Shown here one piece after another: positions 13,669-16,515 of a DNA stretch of 16,515 nucleotides. The notes below the pieces were generated by a model. The model did no database searches. It saw only the letters and a list, made by a program, of their open reading frames with translations, and was not told the DNA's origin. How positions within the stretch are numbered: position 1 is the first letter of the stretch; each line of letters begins with the position of its first letter. The stretch covers positions 1 through 16,515 of the forward strand of contig CAJTLE010000062.1 in the NCBI GenBank assembly GCA_910577085.1, read 5' to 3'. The DNA is from an uncultured Allobaculum sp. GTDB lineage: Bacteria > Bacillota_I > Bacilli_A > Erysipelotrichales > Erysipelotrichaceae. Both the position numbers and the translations under genes were made by a program.

Positions 13669-13686
13669 GTTTAAACGTGTTTATAC
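13669..13686. promoter_or_regulatory. Palindrome over the putative mazEF -10 element
   Basis: GTTTAAAC-GT-GTTTATAC is an 18-base dyad with seven of eight arm positions matching. It overlaps a -10-like TATACT (13682-13687), 37 bases upstream of mazE. MazE proteins repress their own promoter, so this is a candidate operator. No good -35 is visible. Confidence 0.4.
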
Positions 13687-13723
13687 TTTAAGAAGTAGTT
13701 TGTTATTCAGGGGGAAGATATGT

Positions 13724-13981
13724 ATGTCGAGCCGAGAAAAGATTGTTAAGCTTGGAAAATGGGGAAATGGACTGGGAGTTCTTATCCCCACTGCGTTCGC
13801 CCAACAACTAAAAGTATCCCCTGGAGATCAGATGCGGCTTGTCCTGAATGAGCAAAGTCTTCTGATGATTCCAGTGAAGAAAAAGAAGACGCTGGCAGAA
13901 AAATTCGCCGAGTATGACGGACCTCTCCAGTTGACGGAAGAATGGAATTTTAAACCAGCAGGAAATGAGTTGGACTGGTAA
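13724..13981 (+). CDS. mazE: MazE antitoxin (AbrB/SpoVT fold)
   Basis: This 85-residue antitoxin neutralises the MazF RNase and represses the operon. The N-terminal swapped-hairpin DNA-binding domain is at about 6-50 (IVKLGKWGNGLGVLIPTAFAQQL...GDQMRLV). The flexible acidic C-terminal part, with LAEKFAEYDGPL and a terminal ELDW, is the expected toxin-wrapping segment and resembles the Enterobacterial-type MazE more than the ribbon-helix-helix antitoxin of Bacillus. I chose ATG 13724, with AGGGGGAAG upstream and a family-like start; the frame is open 29 codons further up without support. It overlaps the first possible mazF start by 17 bases, typical for a translationally coupled pair. A palindrome over the -10 may be its operator. 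Confidence 0.87.
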   Translation: MSSREKIVKLGKWGNGLGVLIPTAFAQQLKVSPGDQMRLVLNEQSLLMIPVKKKKTLAEKFAEYDGPLQLTEEWNFKPAGNELDW

Positions 13982-14339
13982 GAAGTCTCCAGGAGGTAAC
14001 GCTATAAAAAACTACGAACAGGGGGACATTGTCCTGATTGATTTTGGACGTCCAAATCCCGGAAATGAGCAGGAAGGGAGAAGACCTGTACTTATTGTTT
14101 CAAATGATCTTTTGAATCAGACAGGGCTCTACTGGGTAGTGCCGATCACGAGTACCAGCAAACCTTTCCCAACAAGAATTGCTCTGGATAGCAGAACCGT
14201 GACAACGGGATACACTTTAGTCGATCAGCTTCGGTCTATGGATCTGGCTAAAAAACATCCAGAGAAAAAAGAAGTATGCCCAACGGACATCCTTCAAGAA
14301 GTAATGGATACCATTCGTTCGATTGTAGAAGTTCGATAA
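13965..14339 (+). CDS. mazF: MazF/PemK-family mRNA interferase toxin
   Basis: This sequence-specific endoribonuclease toxin is held in check by MazE. Family motifs are clear: GDIVLIDFGRPNPGNEQ near 20-36, EGRRPVLIVSN with the conserved Arg39/Arg40, VPITSTSK near 59-66, and TLVDQLRSMDL near 84-94. The 124-residue length assumes ATG 13965, which overlaps mazE by 17 bases and has only a poor ribosome binding site. A perfect AGGAGG (13991-13996) instead lies seven bases before residue 14, Ile (AUA at 14004), exactly where related toxins begin (I/M-KNYEQGD). The real start may therefore be a non-canonical AUA, or the original AUG has been lost. Family and activity are confident; the start is not. 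Confidence 0.85.
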   Translation: MSWTGKKSPGGNAIKNYEQGDIVLIDFGRPNPGNEQEGRRPVLIVSNDLLNQTGLYWVVPITSTSKPFPTRIALDSRTVTTGYTLVDQLRSMDLAKKHPEKKEVCPTDILQEVMDTIRSIVEVR

Positions 14340-14587
14340 AGCGTACAAGGGGCTGCCTGGCTCCCAGTATTTTTTATGCTTGAAAGCGGTAAAGCAAAAT
14401 AGGGCGGATTCTCTGATCTCTCTCTTATTTCTATTGAATCTGTCTCTAGTTTCTACCTCACATCATATTGGTTTATCTAGTCTTAATCGGATGATTTTTC
14501 CTACCGCTTTCAGCCTTTCAATGGTCAAATCCTAATCATGGTAGGCATATTCTCTATATAATCTGTTCCATAAGGAGGGTATTTTTT
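14340..14587. other. mazF-bsh intergenic region
   Basis: These 248 bases encode nothing I can support. Just after mazF there is a weak CTGG/CCAG hairpin followed by TATTTTTT (near 14358-14376), a possible terminator. An 11-base inverted repeat TGAAAGCGGTA/TACCGCTTTCA (14381-14391 and 14502-14512) brackets a pyrimidine-rich segment containing TCTGTCTCT. The bsh -10 and ribosome binding site follow. Confidence 0.55.
14557..14578 (+). promoter_or_regulatory. bsh -10 element and ribosome binding site
   Basis: A perfect TATAAT (14557-14562) and a strong AAGGAGG (14572-14578) precede ATG 14588. Transcription from this -10 would give a leader of only about 20 bases. No good -35 is seen at 17-18 bases (nearest TAATCA), so an activator may be needed. 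Confidence 0.55.
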
Positions 14588-15568
14588 ATGTGTACCGGTC
14601 TTTTATACAAAAATGGAAATTATACTTATTTTGGACGGAACCTGGATTTGCAGTACAAACTCGCAAATGATGTAACCGTCTGCCCACGTAATTACGTTCT
14701 GAAATACCATCACCTGGAGGATATGCCTCATCATTCCGCCATTGTCGGCATGGCAATCACTGGATATGGATATCCTTTATTCTTTGAAGGTGTCAATGAA
14801 TACGGAGTTGGCGCAGCCAGCCTGAACTTCCCTGGATACGGGAAATACAATCCAGAACTGGAAGAAGGAAAGAAGAATGTCACATCCTTCGAACTGATCC
14901 CATATCTGCTGTGCACCTGCAAAAACCTCGACGATGCGAAAAAAGAACTCTCAGAAATCAACCTGGTTGCTGATGACTTCAACGAGAAAGTTGCTTCTGT
15001 CCCCCTGCACTGGATCGTTGCCGATAAAAACGGAAGCGTCATTGTAGAAAGAACCGCAACTGGACTTCATGTTTACGACAACCCACTCAACGTTCTTGCC
15101 AATGCACCAGAATATCCAACACAGGCCGTAAACTTTGCCAACTATCTGAACCTGACTTCTAACTATCCAGAAAACCGCGTTGCTCCACAGCTCAACGTTC
15201 CAATTTACAGCTCTGGAATGGGCACTGATGGCCTGCCAGGCGGCCTGGATTCCATGTCCCGCTTCAGCCGTATTGCCTTCATGGCCAATAACTCCAAAGC
15301 AGAAGAAACAGACGAAGCAACCTTAACTCAGTTCTTCCATATCATGCAGACTGTCCAGCAGATCAATGGGGCAAACTGCGAAAAAGAAGGACTGTATGAA
15401 ATCACCAACTACACCGCTGGTGCCAACCTGGATACCATGGATTTCTACTGGACAAGCTATAACAACCAGCAGATCCAGGGCCTTCATACCAAAGGTCTTG
15501 ACCTCGATCAGTCTGAGCTCATCATTTACCCAGTAGGTAATGAGCAGTCTGTAAAATGGATTGGCTAA
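14588..15568 (+). CDS. bsh: Bile salt hydrolase (choloylglycine hydrolase, Ntn family)
   Basis: This 326-residue cytoplasmic Ntn-hydrolase cleaves glycine or taurine from conjugated bile acids. Removal of Met1 would expose Cys2, the nucleophile. The other active-site positions of the clostridial enzyme have counterparts: Arg17 and Asp20 (FGRNLD), Asn80 (SLNFPG), Asn172 (LANAPEY) and Arg225 (MSRFSR). Asn rather than Tyr at position 80 favours a bile salt hydrolase over a penicillin V acylase. HHSAIVGMA and GLPGGLDSMSRFSR are also characteristic; the latter has Gly219 where GLPGD is usual. The length is normal and there is no signal peptide. A strong ribosome binding site and TATAAT precede it, and a terminator lies about 160 bases after it. 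It appears monocistronic, with no bile transporter or hydroxysteroid dehydrogenase adjacent. Relative preference for tauro- or glyco-conjugates cannot be read. Confidence 0.92.
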   Translation: MCTGLLYKNGNYTYFGRNLDLQYKLANDVTVCPRNYVLKYHHLEDMPHHSAIVGMAITGYGYPLFFEGVNEYGVGAASLNFPGYGKYNPELEEGKKNVTSFELIPYLLCTCKNLDDAKKELSEINLVADDFNEKVASVPLHWIVADKNGSVIVERTATGLHVYDNPLNVLANAPEYPTQAVNFANYLNLTSNYPENRVAPQLNVPIYSSGMGTDGLPGGLDSMSRFSRIAFMANNSKAEETDEATLTQFFHIMQTVQQINGANCEKEGLYEITNYTAGANLDTMDFYWTSYNNQQIQGLHTKGLDLDQSELIIYPVGNEQSVKWIG

Positions 15569-15624
15569 TTGGCCAAGCTCCAGCCTCTACCCCCACAGAC
15601 GCTCAACGATATTGATTTCAATTC

Positions 15625-15676
15625 AGATTTATCTCATCAACAGAATTTCATCCGGTGAATTTCTGCGGATAAATCT
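15625..15676. other. Two-tier hairpin in the bsh 3' region
   Basis: AGATTTATC (15625-15633) pairs perfectly with GATAAATCT (15668-15676). Inside it CAGAATTTCA (15641-15650) pairs with TGAATTTCTG (15656-15665) with one T-T mismatch and a five-base loop. There is no U tract on either side. It may stabilise the 3' end of the bsh mRNA. Confidence 0.55.
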
Positions 15677-15729
15677 ATAAAAATACGATTTATTCAAAAG
15701 CATTAACGAACCCCCGCTTTTGAAACCCA

Positions 15730-15797
15730 AACAGGACGCGACTCTCTGCCTGAGACATGGTTATGAACCACGGCAGAGGATCTCGTCCTGTTTTTTT
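15730..15797 (+). terminator. Strong terminator downstream of bsh
   Basis: AACAGGACG (15730-15738) pairs with CGTCCTGTT (15784-15792), and the inner CTCTGCC (15744-15750) pairs with GGCAGAG (15772-15778). A run of T continues to 15797 on the plus strand. The outer stem shares the AACAGGA/TCCTGTT sequence with the terminator at 13544-13610. Confidence 0.85.
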
Positions 15798-15865
15798 AGG
15801 TAGAACAGTATTCGGCAGCCAGGTTTTGATCCGATTGAATCCCTGCCCGACTTTCTTTTTGAGGA

Positions 15866-16441
15866 TCACAGTCCCTGGTCGTTTTTTGGCTGACCGAGGA
15901 TAAAGCTTTTCAGACGCAGTTTGGTCCGGGCGATCTTCTGCATCCAGGAGGAGCAATATAACACCCCCGTTAACAAAACCCCGCACGTAAAGCCAAGCAT
16001 CATCGAGGCAATCGATTCCCATGGTTCGGCATTGGTCAGCCGCATACTTTCAAGAATGGCATAACCAATCAAGGTGATAAAGGCGGCTACGAACAGCCAC
16101 ATCATGCGGCGGGAACGTTTCTGTTCCATCAGGGTACTGTAATCGGCGACTTTGCGAATGGTTTGGTTGTCTGTCATATTGTCTTCCTTCTTTCTTCCGT
16201 CCAGAATTTCATCCATGCTGATGTCGTAGAGTTCACTTAAAACAAGAAGCAGGGAAAGATCGGTCAGGGTGGTCCCGTTTTCCCAGCGGGATACGCTACG
16301 ATTGGAAACCCCAAGCTGGTCAGCCAGTTCCATCTGCGTCCAGCCCTTTTCCTTGCGCAGGCTTCTGAGAAACTCACCTATTTTTATTTGGCTCTGTTGT
16401 ACTTTGGGTGGGTTTTTGAGTCGAAAAAAAGGGGATGTCAT
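15866..16441 (-). CDS. XRE/Cro-CI family regulator with C-terminal membrane helices
   Basis: This protein of up to 191 residues joins an XRE helix-turn-helix (about 20-80; IGEFLRSLRKEKGWTQMELADQLGVS...RSVSRWENG) to two hydrophobic segments at about 112-131 and 142-165, so it is probably a membrane-tethered transcriptional regulator. The Asp-rich linker and Lys-rich end flank the membrane part. The start is doubtful. ATG 16441 has no ribosome binding site and lies within a terminator hairpin. Family members usually begin with M-K-I-G-E-F, and here that position is AUA-AAA (residues 19-20), with no other AUG, GUG or UUG nearby in frame. The gene is convergent with bsh and has no partner in the window. 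The signal it senses is unknown. Confidence 0.8.
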   Translation of the reverse strand: MTSPFFRLKNPPKVQQSQIKIGEFLRSLRKEKGWTQMELADQLGVSNRSVSRWENGTTLTDLSLLLVLSELYDISMDEILDGRKKEDNMTDNQTIRKVADYSTLMEQKRSRRMMWLFVAAFITLIGYAILESMRLTNAEPWESIASMMLGFTCGVLLTGVLYCSSWMQKIARTKLRLKSFILGQPKNDQGL

Positions 16442-16464
16442 CTTTTTTGACGGATGACACCCCC
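16424..16464 (-). terminator. Terminator hairpin overlapping the XRE gene start
   Basis: On the minus strand GGGGGTGTCATC (16464-16453) pairs with GATGACATCCCC (16442-16431), 12 pairs with one G-U, around a 10-base loop. TTTTTTT (16430-16424) follows. The only AUG of the XRE frame (16441-16439) is inside the 3' arm. It either ends an upstream gene outside the window or acts as an attenuator. Confidence 0.8.
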
Positions 16465-16515
16465 TGTATATAAAGCATAGATATGAAAAAGGACATGTGT
16501 TATCCTTAAGTTTCC

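Noticed and set aside
15690..16022. 110-codon minus-strand frame over the bsh terminator
   Set aside because: It runs through a strong terminator and overlaps the XRE coding region in another frame.

Overview
The window looks like chromosome from a low-to-mid GC, gut-type Gram-positive bacterium (Bacillota). The grounds are strong AGGAGG-type ribosome binding sites, U-tailed hairpin terminators, a CcpA-type cre site, a fused PTS sucrose permease and a bile salt hydrolase. An Erysipelotrichia- or Lactobacillales-like host is plausible, but I cannot fix the genus. There is no rRNA, tRNA, CRISPR array or intact insertion sequence.

Layout. (a) 1-2000: an accessory patch with one Rpn/PD-(D/E)XK nuclease-family gene (minus), a truncated tandem copy of part of it, and about 750 bp of gene-poor DNA carrying three degenerate repeats about 150 bp apart. 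(b) 2028-4512: an EstA/esterase-D type serine esterase (+), a MerR regulator (+), a structured gene-free stretch that could encode a small RNA, and a glyoxalase-fold (VOC) protein (-). (c) 4718-10985: a complete sucrose catabolic locus on the minus strand, read scrA (PTS EIIBCA), scrB (sucrose-6-phosphate hydrolase), scrK (fructokinase), scrR (LacI-family repressor). It has a near-consensus promoter with a cre site in the spacer and two AACCGGTT boxes just downstream. (d) 11612-13521: a MarR regulator, a DegV/FakB-type fatty-acid-binding protein and a MazG-like nucleotide pyrophosphohydrolase (all +). (e) 13724-14339: an overlapping mazEF toxin-antitoxin pair (+). (f) 14588-15568: a bile salt hydrolase (+). 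(g) 15866-16441: a membrane-anchored XRE regulator (-), convergent with it.

How the genes work together. ScrA imports and phosphorylates sucrose, ScrB splits sucrose-6-phosphate into glucose-6-phosphate and fructose, ScrK phosphorylates the fructose, and ScrR with CcpA probably controls the promoter. MazE neutralises MazF. The bile salt hydrolase deconjugates host bile acids, and DegV/FakB proteins present fatty acids for phosphorylation.

Most notable signals. U-tailed terminator hairpins sit directly in front of, or over, the start regions of three minus-strand genes (scrB, scrR and the XRE regulator), with little or no room for a promoter in between, which suggests control by conditional termination. 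A promoter-like sequence plus several hairpins and a terminator (3866-4036) mark a candidate orphan RNA. mazF has a perfect AGGAGG at ideal distance from an AUA codon instead of AUG. ScrR carries an unusual C-terminal tail made of 21-bp tandem repeats, whose AGAGACAGA core recurs in two intergenic regions.
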